A DNA stretch of 64,000 nt from positions 186,001 through 250,000 of the forward strand of contig NZ_CP119574.1 of NCBI RefSeq assembly GCF_029278605.1. Direction: 5' to 3'. This DNA comes from Cupriavidus sp. WKF15. GTDB taxonomy: Bacteria > Pseudomonadota > Gammaproteobacteria > Burkholderiales > Burkholderiaceae. The notes beneath the pieces were generated by a model, which ran no database searches, was not told the origin of the DNA, and saw nothing but the letters and a program-made list of their open reading frames with translations. Numbering within the stretch: position 1 is the stretch's first letter; each line of letters begins with the position of its first letter. Made by a program: the position numbers and the translations under genes. Shown in pieces: positions 18,841 through 27,674 of the stretch.

Positions 18841-20516
18841 CGCACCCTCCCATTTCCAAAGGCCATTGGGTCACGGCGCAGCAATCGGCGGACTGCTGCG
18901 CGCGCTGGACCGTGAAAGTGCTGCGAGGTTTCCGTCGGACCAGAACACACATCGGTGACCGCCGCCATCAGTTTCCGGGCCGTGCCTGAAACTTTTCGGA
19001 CTAATCTGAAGAATAGGCAACGCTCGGGCGGAGCATCTCAGCCAAGTGGATGATCTCGTGATGCAGAAAATTGAATCCTGAGTTAAGGGATAGGTAAAAA
19101 CGGGCGTTGACACGGGCTACCTTTGAAGGGTCGGCTAGTGTCGGAGATGCCCCGCCAACGGCGCGCCCCACAAAGGCGGTATGGCGGGGGCATTTCCGGC
19201 GGGTCAGGCGCACGGTCAGGCCCCGCTACGGCGATGGTGACCGTCAGACTTGCGCCGCACCCGCGATGCCGCCGACCTTGCTGAGCATGGTGTGGGTAGA
19301 GAAGTCGACCTGCGTCACCGGTGCAGTGATGATGTTCGGGCTGGCAAACGACAGGCCACAGCCATTCTGGAGAGCGTTGACGCAGTTCTCTGCCTTGTCA
19401 CGGGCCCCGCACAATGGCCCGACTGATAGATCGGAAACGAGGTTTTCGCAAACCGCTTGGCGGCTCCCGTCCATGCATCCACCGCTGGCTTCACCGAAGC
19501 TGTCTGTCCGGAACCGGTAGCATCGCTCGGGCGTGAAGACTCGCCGACCAACGGGCAATCCGAGCGATCCCAATCGGCCATCAAGCGACGTTCGCGCGTT
19601 TCTACGATTAGACATTGGAATGGCCGGTCGACTTCACAAACAGTCGCTTGACTATTGATAGATTTCGCAGCTCATCGGCGTCTGGCGACGGTCCCATCAC
19701 CATTCGGTTCTACCGTAACCCTGCGCAGAACGGGAGACGTTGTCAGGTCGGGCCTGAGGAGAAAGTCGCGCGCGAGTGCTGTCGGCCACTTCAATGCATG
19801 AAGGCATGAAGACTCAGTAGCCAGTCGCTATTGCCCGACTGCGGATAGTACAACGGCATGGCGCCCAGGCGAAACTATGGCCACAGTAGTATTCGAGGCG
19901 ACCGACGCCTCGAACTTCGTGCAGGGCTCAGAACCGGTGGTCGACGGCGGCGGCTAGCCACTCAAAAGAACGGTATTCATGCCCCCGAGCCCTACCCATC
20001 CTCGGCTTTGCCCCAGATGGGCAACATAGAGCAAGTTTCGTCAAATCGCGACGCCTAGCCCCTCATAGCATTCGATGTAGCGACAGTCGAAGGCATTCCG
20101 AAAGAGCGGATCGGCATTCGTCGTTGAGGCTGGAGGCACCAAAAGTCCACGGCCTACAGGAAAATTTGACGTGATTCACGGGGGTTTTCCTTCGCGGCCA
20201 TCTTGTGGCCTACCCATGCCACAGAGGGTCGCTCCTCAACATTGCCATTGGCTTGTCGTCGGAATTCGGCGTCGTCCGAGCGACCGACCTGCCGAGCAGG
20301 TGTACTACGTTCGGCGGTCACCTTACCAACATACCGGCCGGCCATGATGCAACGCTTACAACATTAGACGGCATGACTCAATCAGTAGACCACGTGTGGC
20401 AACTCGCCCTCGAGGAATCTCGGCGTGCCATCAGGATGACCTGGCGCAATGTGGCCGCCTCGAAGCAACCCTGCGCGAGCCAATCGTCAATTGCCGGGGG
20501 GCAAATTTACCGCATA
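18841..20516. other. 1.7-kb stretch without a recognised gene
   Basis: Six-frame reading shows only short frames without family character. The segment near 19000 (CTAAT ... GCAACGCTCG) partly repeats sequence near 15010. The left part should contain the GH25 promoter, and the right end merges into the palindromic promoter at 20518. It may be decayed coding DNA. Confidence 0.35.
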
Positions 20517-20517
20517 A

Positions 20518-20563
20518 ATTCCTCACAACAGGAATTGACAATTCCTGTTGTGAGGAATAAATT
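20518..20563 (+). promoter_or_regulatory. Promoter nested in a perfect 41-bp palindrome (tandem ATTCC-N8-GGAAT)
   Basis: Two 20-base arms (first arm ATTCCTCACAACAGGAATTG, 20518-20537; second 20539-20558) are perfect reverse complements around one central A. Each arm contains an 18-bp site ATTCC-N8-GGAAT, at 20518-20535 and 20541-20558, offset by 23 bp. A consensus -35 box TTGACA lies at 20535-20540, across the centre, and 17 bases later TAAATT (20558-20563) can serve as -10. A dimeric repressor, probably TetR-type, bound here would block the promoter of the downstream synthase-like gene at 20693. Confidence 0.8.
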
Positions 20564-20692
20564 GAAGCGGTCGTTCAGTGCTTGAGTATGAAGACGACGG
20601 AAGATGGGCTGCACCGGTCACCCGAAGAACGTTGGGCAAGCTGCAGTTCCAGATTCAGTTCCAATAGGCGCAAATTTCCCGGAGGCAGACTG

Positions 20693-21724
20693 ATGGAAAC
20701 GATTACAAGCGTGACAACGAACAAGTGGGGCAAAGCGGCCGGCAAAGGCCCGCTAGGGCTGGACTGGTCTGGGTGCTACCCGGCCACTGTGATTCCGTTC
20801 ACCGACCGTACTTGCCGAGAGATTGACGAGGACGCCTTCCGAATTTTGGTCAGGGACCTATTGGAATCGGACATCGCCGGCATCGACCCCAATGAGGTTG
20901 AGGGTCTTTCCCGCCAAGAGACCATCCGATTGATGCAGATTGCCAAGGAGGAGGTGCGAGGCAGGGTTCCAGTGACCGGAAAGGTTGAGGCCAGGAACGG
21001 TCAGTGGACGTGGGACCTGATTCAGGAAGCCGAGAAGGTCATCGAAGCCGGCGCAGACGTTCTTTACCTACATCCATGGCCCGAAGGGGACAACATGGAG
21101 GACTTCGTCAATCTTTACAGGACGTTCGACAAGGCTTTTGACGTGCCCATCATCGCCCTGATGGTTGGCGTCCCCGTGCCCGTAATCAAGGAGATCTCGC
21201 TGGCGTGCAAGAACATCGCCGCTTGGAAATTTTATGCGGGCGAAGACCTCAGGCTCATGAAACAGCTTGTCTGGAGCCTGCAAGAGGCCGAAGCGGTGAC
21301 GGGCAGACATATTAGCCCGTTGCGCGGAGGTGATGAGTCCTTGGTCGAGTGCCTGATGAATGGCGCCGAGGGCAATTTCAACGGAGCTGCGTCGTGGAGG
21401 GGCCGCGAGGATGTAGCCATCTACCAGGCCGTCAACCGTGGCGACCTGAACGAAGCATTCGCCATTCAGAAGAAAATCGAGGCTGCCACTGAGGCCGTTC
21501 GCGGAAGGCACGGCAGCAAGACCCTGCCGTTCTGGCGCTTCCCCCATCGGTACAAATTGGCGGCCTGGCTGTTGGGCAAGGTACCCAACCCCTACGCGCG
21601 ATTGCCGCGCATCGCATTTTCCGATGAGGAAGTGCTGCTGGTACGGGACGCGTTGATCAGGTCCGGCTTTGAGGTCGTGCGGGAGCCCGGCGAGTGTCGG
21701 AACCTGGGCTCATCTTCCTACTGA
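20693..21724 (+). CDS. Atypical dihydrodipicolinate-synthase-superfamily protein, copy 1
   Basis: The 343-residue protein has the (beta/alpha)8 layout of DapA/N-acetylneuraminate-lyase enzymes. The opening CYPATVIPFTDRTCREIDED is typical, and the Schiff-base lysine is probably Lys179 in NIAAWKFYAG. The canonical GTTGE loop is replaced by GIDPNEVEGLS (63-73), and the YYNxP tyrosine segment by LHPWPEGDN (126-134). So lysine biosynthesis is unlikely, and an aldolase or dehydratase acting on a keto or hydroxy acid is inferred. The ATG was set by GGAGG seven bases upstream. A paralogue about 84 percent identical lies at 31818. Confidence 0.85.
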   Translation: METITSVTTNKWGKAAGKGPLGLDWSGCYPATVIPFTDRTCREIDEDAFRILVRDLLESDIAGIDPNEVEGLSRQETIRLMQIAKEEVRGRVPVTGKVEARNGQWTWDLIQEAEKVIEAGADVLYLHPWPEGDNMEDFVNLYRTFDKAFDVPIIALMVGVPVPVIKEISLACKNIAAWKFYAGEDLRLMKQLVWSLQEAEAVTGRHISPLRGGDESLVECLMNGAEGNFNGAASWRGREDVAIYQAVNRGDLNEAFAIQKKIEAATEAVRGRHGSKTLPFWRFPHRYKLAAWLLGKVPNPYARLPRIAFSDEEVLLVRDALIRSGFEVVREPGECRNLGSSSY

Positions 21725-21744
21725 CGGCCCTGCAGTACAGCGAG

Positions 21745-21769
21745 GCGCGAGGGCGATACGCCCTCGCGC
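21745..21769 (+). terminator. Strong GC hairpin between synthase-like gene and oxidase gene
   Basis: GCGCGAGGGCG (21745-21755) and CGCCCTCGCGC (21759-21769) form a perfect 11-bp stem with a 3-base ATA loop, 20 bases after the stop codon. No T-run follows, so it is not a standard intrinsic terminator. It may cause partial termination or protect the upstream mRNA 3' end, lowering expression of the downstream oxidase relative to the synthase-like gene. Confidence 0.5.
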
Positions 21770-21875
21770 TCCGCGCTGGACAAAGCGGCAAGAATTATGG
21801 AATCCCCATGGCGTCATGAGTTCTCGTTCCCGGTCAAAGCGCCAGCAGACAACCTCACATCCAGCAAGGACGACC

Positions 21876-23042
21876 ATGACTCAATTCGGTGACTTCCAGA
21901 ACGAGATCTACTTCAATGGGCTGCAGGGCATCAAGCCGGCCCTTCCCGTTGATTTCAAAAGACTTGAAGAGCGCGCCGGGGCAGCATTGTCGCCCTCCCT
22001 CCTTAGCTATGTCCAGGGAGGCTGCGGCGACGAGTTCACCCAGCGCCGCAATGCGGAAGCCTTCCATGACTGGGGAATCGTTCCGCGTATGCTCGTAGAT
22101 ACCCGCGTCCGCGACATGTCCGTCAATGTCTTCGGAAAGAAGCGCGCGTCGCCCCTGATGTTGGCCCCGATCGGCGTGATCGGCGCCTGCGCACAGGATG
22201 GCCATGGCGATATCGCAACGGCCAAGGCGGCGGCAGCGGCCGGGGTACCGATGATCGCCTCCACGCTCATGAACGATCCGCTCGAAACCGTGGCCGAGGC
22301 GCTCGGTGAAGGCGACGCCTTCTTCCAACTCTACACTCCCCGGGACCGCGATCTCGCCGAGAGCTTCGTACGGCGGGCCGAGACCGCCGGCTACAAAGGC
22401 ATCGTGGTGACCCTGGACACCTGGTTGACCGGCTGGCGTCCGCGCGATCTCAACGACAGCAACTTCGCTCAGTTACGTGGTGTGGCGCTGGCAAACTACT
22501 TCTCGGATCTGCATTTCCGTTCAAAGCTAACGACCACACCGGAAGACGACGTTGCCGCCGCCGTGAGGCATTGGACCTCGGTCTTTGGCAAGGTCGTTAC
22601 GTGGGAAGACCTTTCTTGGCTGCGATCCCTTACTCGCCTGCCGCTAATCGTCAAAGGCATCCAGCATCCCGACGACGCGAAGCGTGCCATCGATGCTGGG
22701 GTCGATGCCATCTACTGCTCCAACCATGGGGGCCGGCAGGCCAATGGCGGCATCGCGTCGATCGACCTTCTACCTGCGCTAATCGCCGCGTGTGGCAATG
22801 TGCCGGTCTGGTTCGATTCGGGTATCCGCTCTGGATCAGATGTAATCAAGGCGCTGGCGATGGGCGCGAGCATGGTCGGCATCGGCCGCCCCTACGCCTA
22901 CGGCCTGGCGTTGGGCGGCACGGCCGGCATCGTCCACGTGGTGCGAGCCATTCTCGCAGAGGCGGACCTTCTCATGGCGGTCAACGGATTACCCGATCTG
23001 GCGGCGCTGCGGGAGGCCGGCGTACGTCGTACTCGCGTGTAG
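21876..23042 (+). CDS. FMN-dependent 2-hydroxy-acid oxidase/dehydrogenase
   Basis: The 388-residue protein belongs to the glycolate oxidase/lactate monooxygenase/L-lactate dehydrogenase family. Visible are LLSYVQGGCGDEFTQRRN near the N-terminus, PLMLAPIGVIG, FFQLYTPRDRDL, the FMN lysine in LPLIVKGIQ, and the active-site block YCSNHGGRQANGG with catalytic His and Arg, then WFDSGIRSGSDVIKAL. In the family the mobile loop decides oxidase versus monooxygenase behaviour and cannot be judged here. AAGGA precedes the ATG. It follows the synthase-like gene by 151 bases and probably oxidises a related 2-hydroxy acid. Confidence 0.88.
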   Translation: MTQFGDFQNEIYFNGLQGIKPALPVDFKRLEERAGAALSPSLLSYVQGGCGDEFTQRRNAEAFHDWGIVPRMLVDTRVRDMSVNVFGKKRASPLMLAPIGVIGACAQDGHGDIATAKAAAAAGVPMIASTLMNDPLETVAEALGEGDAFFQLYTPRDRDLAESFVRRAETAGYKGIVVTLDTWLTGWRPRDLNDSNFAQLRGVALANYFSDLHFRSKLTTTPEDDVAAAVRHWTSVFGKVVTWEDLSWLRSLTRLPLIVKGIQHPDDAKRAIDAGVDAIYCSNHGGRQANGGIASIDLLPALIAACGNVPVWFDSGIRSGSDVIKALAMGASMVGIGRPYAYGLALGGTAGIVHVVRAILAEADLLMAVNGLPDLAALREAGVRRTRV

Positions 23043-23178
23043 TCCAGCCAAGCATCCCAAAGGACAGGCCATGCGAATTGCCCCTGCATGGCCGCCCCGC
23101 GCTCATCGGCGCAAACCGTCACCGGCGTCGCCCGCTGACAATCATGTTCCGCGTTTCAATGCATACAAGGAGGCTAGC

Positions 23179-23526
23179 ATGGCAAAGTTCACCTTTTTGG
23201 TACTGACGAATCCCGTCCCGGGGCGCGAGGATACGTTCAACCGTTGGTACACCGAACAGCATCTTGCTGACGTCCTCCGTGTACCGGGGATTGTGAGCGC
23301 CCAGCGATTCCGGCGCATGGCGCAGCAGAGAATCTCGGTCCCTCAACCATGGGAGTACATGGCGCTGTACGATTGCGACGCCCCCGGGCCACAGGACGTC
23401 ATCGACGGCCTAGAAGCTCGCATCGGCACGACTGAAATGCCAGTGACCGACTCATTGGCCGAGGTTCGCTACGCATGCCTTTTTGAACCGATTACAGAGG
23501 TTATCCATAGCCAACTCAAGGCATAG
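23179..23526 (+). CDS. EthD-like small ferredoxin-fold protein
   Basis: The 115-residue protein starts KFTFLVLTNPVPGREDTFNR and contains WYTEQHLADVLRVPGIVSAQRF, which is characteristic of EthD/DUF4286-like dimeric alpha-beta barrels. Such proteins often accompany catabolic oxygenases or act as small isomerases/decarboxylases; the exact role is unknown. AAGGAGG lies six bases before the ATG. It follows the hydroxy-acid oxidase by 136 bases on the same strand and may share its transcript. Confidence 0.7.
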   Translation: MAKFTFLVLTNPVPGREDTFNRWYTEQHLADVLRVPGIVSAQRFRRMAQQRISVPQPWEYMALYDCDAPGPQDVIDGLEARIGTTEMPVTDSLAEVRYACLFEPITEVIHSQLKA

Positions 23527-23853
23527 GGTTGCGATACGACAAGACATAACCGTTATCGCCTTGAGGTGGATTGGTGGATTCAGGCCACAGATCGACGCGG
23601 TTCGGATGGCTGGCGCATAGCCAGCCATCTGGCGGCGTCAACGGCACAAATCAAGAGATCATAGAGTGCAGGAGTCAAGACCGACACTTCCAGGCAAACC
23701 AACGACGCGCAAAGTCCCTCATGGATACGTCGCCTACCGGGTGAGTACGTCTCGGCAGCACAGGTTTATCGTTCTTCAGTCAATGTCGGGCCCGGTACTT
23801 CTCGTACTGCCGCACGATGGCCTGGCTAGAGGCAAGTATTGTGGAATCAGATG
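23527..23853. other. Intergenic region between convergent genes
   Basis: About 330 bases between the EthD-like gene and the end of the TetR gene. No gene, clear terminator or palindrome was recognised. Confidence 0.35.
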
Positions 23854-24534
23854 CTAAGGCCTCTTAGCGATACCACGCAGCACGAGGTCAATAATGAAGT
23901 CTGCGTAGAGATTCTCGGTCGATGTTCGCCGGCCAGGCATCAGTTCGTCGATGATTGACCGCGCCGTCACGAAGATCTCGCTCAGTCCGATAAGTGCGAT
24001 ATAGAGGAATCGCGTATCAATATTTTCAGCAAACTCACCATTTCGTTGCCCATCCTCGATGACAGTTTGTAAACGGCTATAGGCTGAACTAGTCAACTCG
24101 GCTCTCACATTCTTGGCCCAGTCCGTTTTGGACGCGTATACACGGTCTGAAATCATCTCCCACAGGTTCGGGTTCGCGACTACGTAATTCGTTAGCGCCC
24201 GGATACGCCTGCGGATGCGTTCCGTTGCAGTCCCGCCTGTCGTGCTGGCCTTCGACATGACCATGCCAAGTCCGTCGATCAGCCGTTCAAGGACAGTGGT
24301 CATCAGCCCCTCAAGGTCGCCGAAGTAATAGCGGACCAGCTTTGGGTCCACTCCTGCATTGCTTGCGACGAGATTTTGCGTGATCTCTCCGGGCTTGTGT
24401 TTCCTCAGTAGGGCGATTGCAGTGGCGATGATCTTTTCACGTCCCACGTTTTCGTCCAAAGTGGACGGACGCCCCTTTCGTCGCTTTTTGGGTGTGGGCT
24501 GCTCTGCGATGGCAGATGGTTCAGTGCTTTTCAC
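23854..24534 (-). CDS. TetR-family regulator, first of two
   Basis: The 226-residue protein opens with a basic tail (PKKRRKGRPSTLDENVG), then the TetR helix-turn-helix in which LVASNAGVDPKLVRYYFGD is the recognition region (about residues 55-75), and a helical ligand domain. The start codon is GTG. It lies between the hydroxy-acid oxidase block and the MFS transporter and is transcribed against both. It is a candidate for the repressor that binds the ATTCC-N8-GGAAT sites at 20518, 24838 and 31658. A separate inverted repeat at 24658 may be its own operator. Confidence 0.88.
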   Translation of the reverse strand: MKSTEPSAIAEQPTPKKRRKGRPSTLDENVGREKIIATAIALLRKHKPGEITQNLVASNAGVDPKLVRYYFGDLEGLMTTVLERLIDGLGMVMSKASTTGGTATERIRRRIRALTNYVVANPNLWEMISDRVYASKTDWAKNVRAELTSSAYSRLQTVIEDGQRNGEFAENIDTRFLYIALIGLSEIFVTARSIIDELMPGRRTSTENLYADFIIDLVLRGIAKRP

Positions 24535-24657
24535 GATCAGACGAATGAAAGGGATGAAGTGGATATGACTCGCGCCGTCCCATGTTTCTCAAGATCGGCC
24601 AAGATGCCATGGTATCCGCTCTGCCACCGGCGAACAACTTCAACCCCAGGACTTTGC

Positions 24658-24675
24658 CCCGAATCCTAATTCGGG
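24658..24675. promoter_or_regulatory. Inverted repeat CCCGAAT-CCTA-ATTCGGG upstream of TetR gene
   Basis: Perfect 7-bp arms with a 4-base spacer lie 124 bases upstream of the GTG start of the TetR gene at 24534. TetR regulators commonly bind such repeats in their own promoter. The sequence differs from the ATTCC-N8-GGAAT family, so it may serve another protein or be accidental. Confidence 0.45.
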
Positions 24676-24837
24676 ATGTGCCTCGGTGGACAACTGGCCG
24701 AGCTGAGCAGCTTAGCTCGGGCGCCCGCATCGTACGAGAGGCCAGGCGGCGGCTTACTACTATGGGCTCCCAGTTGTTGTGCGTTCAGTTCCCGAGTGGC
24801 TTTCGTTGCCTTCGCGACCACAATCTCGTACGGGTTT

Positions 24838-24855
24838 ATTCCTATATATAGGAAT
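24838..24855. promoter_or_regulatory. Perfect 18-bp palindrome ATTCCTATATATAGGAAT
   Basis: This is a single perfect copy of the ATTCC-N8-GGAAT site. It lies between the divergent TetR gene (start 24534) and MFS gene (start 25159), about 300 bases from each. Its AT-rich centre could overlap a -10 box. The match to the synthase-gene sites in length and in both arms supports a shared regulator. Confidence 0.62.
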
Positions 24856-25158
24856 TTAATCAACGACGAAACTGGCATCACCGGATGTATGACTTCGTAC
24901 CCGGTCGAGCAGAGTCCCGCGCGCTAAGGAACGCGAGCAATCCTCGGCGCGCCTAGATCGCTAGTGGTGTCGCTGGAGTTGATTAGGAACCGTGGTAGCA
25001 ACCAAGGTTGTCAAAGCACCCGACGCGAGACAGGCTCCTATTCGACATATCGGCCTCTCTATCGGGATGGCCCTCGTGGTTGTCGACACACAATGAATCT
25101 AAAAAAAGAAATGTAACTTCTATCAGTTCAGTAACAAGCAACTTAACTGGAGCGCATC

Positions 25159-26478
25159 TTGGATAGCTATGTTGAAATCGATGTTCGAGCAACTCGGACG
25201 ACGTCGCCCGAATACGCTTTATGGATAACGATTGCAGGAAATTTACTGGAGTGGTTTGATTGGACAATCTACGCGACTTTCGCGCCGTATATCGCGAAGA
25301 CTATGTTTGCCCCGTCGGATGAGATTTCCGCAATGCTTCAGACGTTGGCAGTCTTTGCTGTCGGGTTCGTCGCCAGACCAATTGGCGGACTCCTGTTTGG
25401 CAAATTTGCTGACACTCACGGGCGCCGAAGGGCGCTCGTCACCTCAATGCTACTGATGGCAACCGGCAGCCTTTTGATCGCCGTGGCGCCTTCGTTCGCG
25501 CAAGTCGGCGTTATGGCCTCGGCTTTACTTCTTGTCGCTCGCCTCGTGCAAGGCTTTGCACATGGCGGAGAGAGCGGAGCATCGTACGTTTACATAGCTG
25601 AGTTAGCACCGGCTCGTTCCCGAGGGTTATGGTGCAGCAGCGCCTTTGCTAGCGTGACGGGAGGAGTGGTGCTTGGAAGCCTTCTTGGCGTCGTATTGAC
25701 GCAAACACTTGACTCGGCCTTACTGCAATCTTGGGGCTGGCGCATTCCGTTTGTAGTGGGTGGCGGGCTTGCCATTTTTACCTTCTACCTGCGGCGATCG
25801 GCCATAGAGTCGGAAGCCTTTCAGGACAACAAAAGAGAGGCATTGGTGTCACCGGAACGGGCTCGGGCACGCAGCTCCCGGTCTGCGGGCCTTACCCGCC
25901 TACGGTTATTTATTCTAATAAGTGCCACCGTAGTTGTCTATTATACCTGGCTTGGATTTGCCACATCATATGCGGTGGTCAATAAGGGTATATCAGAGAA
26001 ACTTGCGTTCTCTGCCAGCCTCGCCGCTCAACTGATCTGCTTGCTGGCAATGCCGTTTTTCGGATGGCTTTCAGATATAGTAGGGAGAAAGCCACTTGCG
26101 CTTTTCACAACCATTGGTTTTACACTGCTTTCGTTTCCGCTTGATTTCCTGTTTCAAAGCAGTGCGTGGTCGCTTTTCATTTGTCAGACCATCGCATTGC
26201 TAATGTTCGCAGCCACTGGAGCAATATATCCAGCCCTCCTTTCTGAGCAGCTTGCGACTTCCCATCGAGGCGCCAGTATCGGCCTAGTTTCGTCACTTTC
26301 GGCGGCAATTTTCGGGGGTACGGCCCCATACCTAAATACCTGGCTGACTTCGATTGGAGCACACTGGTTGTTTACGTCGTACACCACCATCCTTTGTATC
26401 TTGGCGACTATTGCAGTGGCTACGATGCCTGAAACTAAAGGGATCGACTTGCGCGTAGCAGGGACCGAAACGGCTTAA
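25159..26478 (+). CDS. MFS metabolite:proton symporter
   Basis: The 439-residue protein has 12 hydrophobic segments and the MHS-type (ProP/KgtP/ShiA-like) motifs: GNLLEWFDWTIYATFAPYIA in the first helix, and KFADTHGRRRALVTSMLLMA in the 2-3 loop. A large hydrophilic stretch with HGGESGASYVYIAELAP follows. The start codon is TTG with GGAG six bases upstream. MHS carriers usually import organic acids. Its position next to the TetR gene and an ATTCC-N8-GGAAT site suggests it imports the substrate of the synthase/oxidase block. Its codon and base composition looks less GC-rich than its neighbours, hinting at separate acquisition. Confidence 0.88.
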   Translation: MDSYVEIDVRATRTTSPEYALWITIAGNLLEWFDWTIYATFAPYIAKTMFAPSDEISAMLQTLAVFAVGFVARPIGGLLFGKFADTHGRRRALVTSMLLMATGSLLIAVAPSFAQVGVMASALLLVARLVQGFAHGGESGASYVYIAELAPARSRGLWCSSAFASVTGGVVLGSLLGVVLTQTLDSALLQSWGWRIPFVVGGGLAIFTFYLRRSAIESEAFQDNKREALVSPERARARSSRSAGLTRLRLFILISATVVVYYTWLGFATSYAVVNKGISEKLAFSASLAAQLICLLAMPFFGWLSDIVGRKPLALFTTIGFTLLSFPLDFLFQSSAWSLFICQTIALLMFAATGAIYPALLSEQLATSHRGASIGLVSSLSAAIFGGTAPYLNTWLTSIGAHWLFTSYTTILCILATIAVATMPETKGIDLRVAGTETA

Positions 26479-26595
26479 CACACGGGAGTGGGAAGTGGGG
26501 GACGAACGTAGCCGACTTGGGAACAGAAAATCGCCCGATGTCAATCGACGAATCTTGATCCAAGCCTCAACATTTTCTCGAATCGGTTTCGCCAT
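26479..26595 (-). pseudogene. Tyrosine recombinase (integrase) fragment
   Basis: On the minus strand, the residues IRENVEAWIKIRRLTSGDFL followed by FPSRLRSSP resemble the segment of phage/transposon tyrosine integrases just before the catalytic HxxR box. Only about 39 residues survive, ending at the stop of the MFS gene. The catalytic residues are absent. It marks an old mobile-element boundary at the right edge of the MFS gene. Confidence 0.5.
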
Positions 26596-27097
26596 CCTTC
26601 ACAGGTTGCAGAGGCTCCTGCTGTGGCACGCCACTTGAATCAAATCATGAAGCTGGCTCAGTTGCTCAAAGCCCGATCATGTTATGCCCAAAACAAAACT
26701 TCGGATTCACTCTTCTGGGTCACCTTGCGCTCGGCGTCGTGTTTGGAGTCTCTGACAAAGACGGCGTCGTCACGATCCACGCTCCGGGAGCGTGGCGCGA
26801 AAAAATCAATGATGGCCAACCTCCAGGCGTAGAGCAAAGCGAGTTCTCCCACCAATTGCGCAGGTAGCCCGTCAGGAGACAAACCATGCGGACCCCTTCG
26901 CCCGAATAGGTATCCCGGCGGTCGGCCTCTCGCCCCGGGGCCAAACTCTTTAGCAGGACGCAGTACCCGCTACGCGGCTGACTCCGAGCGCCCCTCTTAC
27001 GAGAATGGTGCCCCTAGTCTAAAGCCCGAATTTCCGAGATTCACTACATTGAAGTGGCAGAGGGACACACCCCGCCGCTTGGCAGAACGGACAACTC
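26596..27097. other. Gene-free stretch between integrase and porin fragments
   Basis: About 500 bases flanked by two gene fragments. Short overlapping frames exist on both strands, but none has recognisable family character. It is best read as debris of the rearrangement that left the integrase and porin pieces. Confidence 0.35.
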
Positions 27098-27286
27098 ATG
27101 GCAGCAGCGGTACAGACGAACATCCGAGCGGACAACCAACCCGATACGTGGCGTCGAGACTTCGGCCTCGGATATCTCTACGCTTTCTCCAAGCGCACGG
27201 ATGCCTACGTCAACATCCTATACGACAAGCTTAGCAAAAAGGGCAGCGGAACAACCACCGGGATCGGCATTCGACTTAAGTTCTGA
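27098..27286 (+). pseudogene. Porin C-terminal fragment
   Basis: The last 45 residues (RRDFGLGYLYAFSKRTDAYV ... ending GIGIRLKF) are the final two strands of a Burkholderiales trimeric porin: the YAFSKRT block and a terminal Phe are diagnostic, and the same block occurs in the intact porin at 33300. Everything upstream is missing. The piece has no export signal and cannot make a barrel. Confidence 0.7.
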
Positions 27287-27674
27287 TTCCATTTATGGCT
27301 GGCCGCTGGTCCCGGTCAGCCGGGAGGTCAGGATTTCAAGAACTCCGCCCCCATCCGTCATCATCCTTCCCACGGCCGCGCCAGATTCCGACGCGTCCAT
27401 GTTGCGTTGGCGACACCTCTCGTGTGTTTCCCCCTCCCCCAAGCGTCCGCCGGCTGCTGCTGACCCCCTCCCTTTTTGTACGCCTTTGTATCAGGCCGCG
27501 CCGCCGATACGTGCCCCGACAGAAACGCCCCCCGGCGCGCTACCGGTGAGATACGTGGAGCGCGTTAAATACATTCCATGGCAGCGCGACGCAACTACAG
27601 ACAAAGCGAAAACGCTGCTTCGGCTTACCCGCAACGCAAACACTGCGACCTCAATCAACGTAAAGGAACTGATC
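27287..27674. other. Upstream region of the repeat protein gene
   Basis: About 390 bases with no supported gene. It must contain the promoter of the exported repeat protein at 27675, but no unambiguous promoter elements were recognised. Confidence 0.35.
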
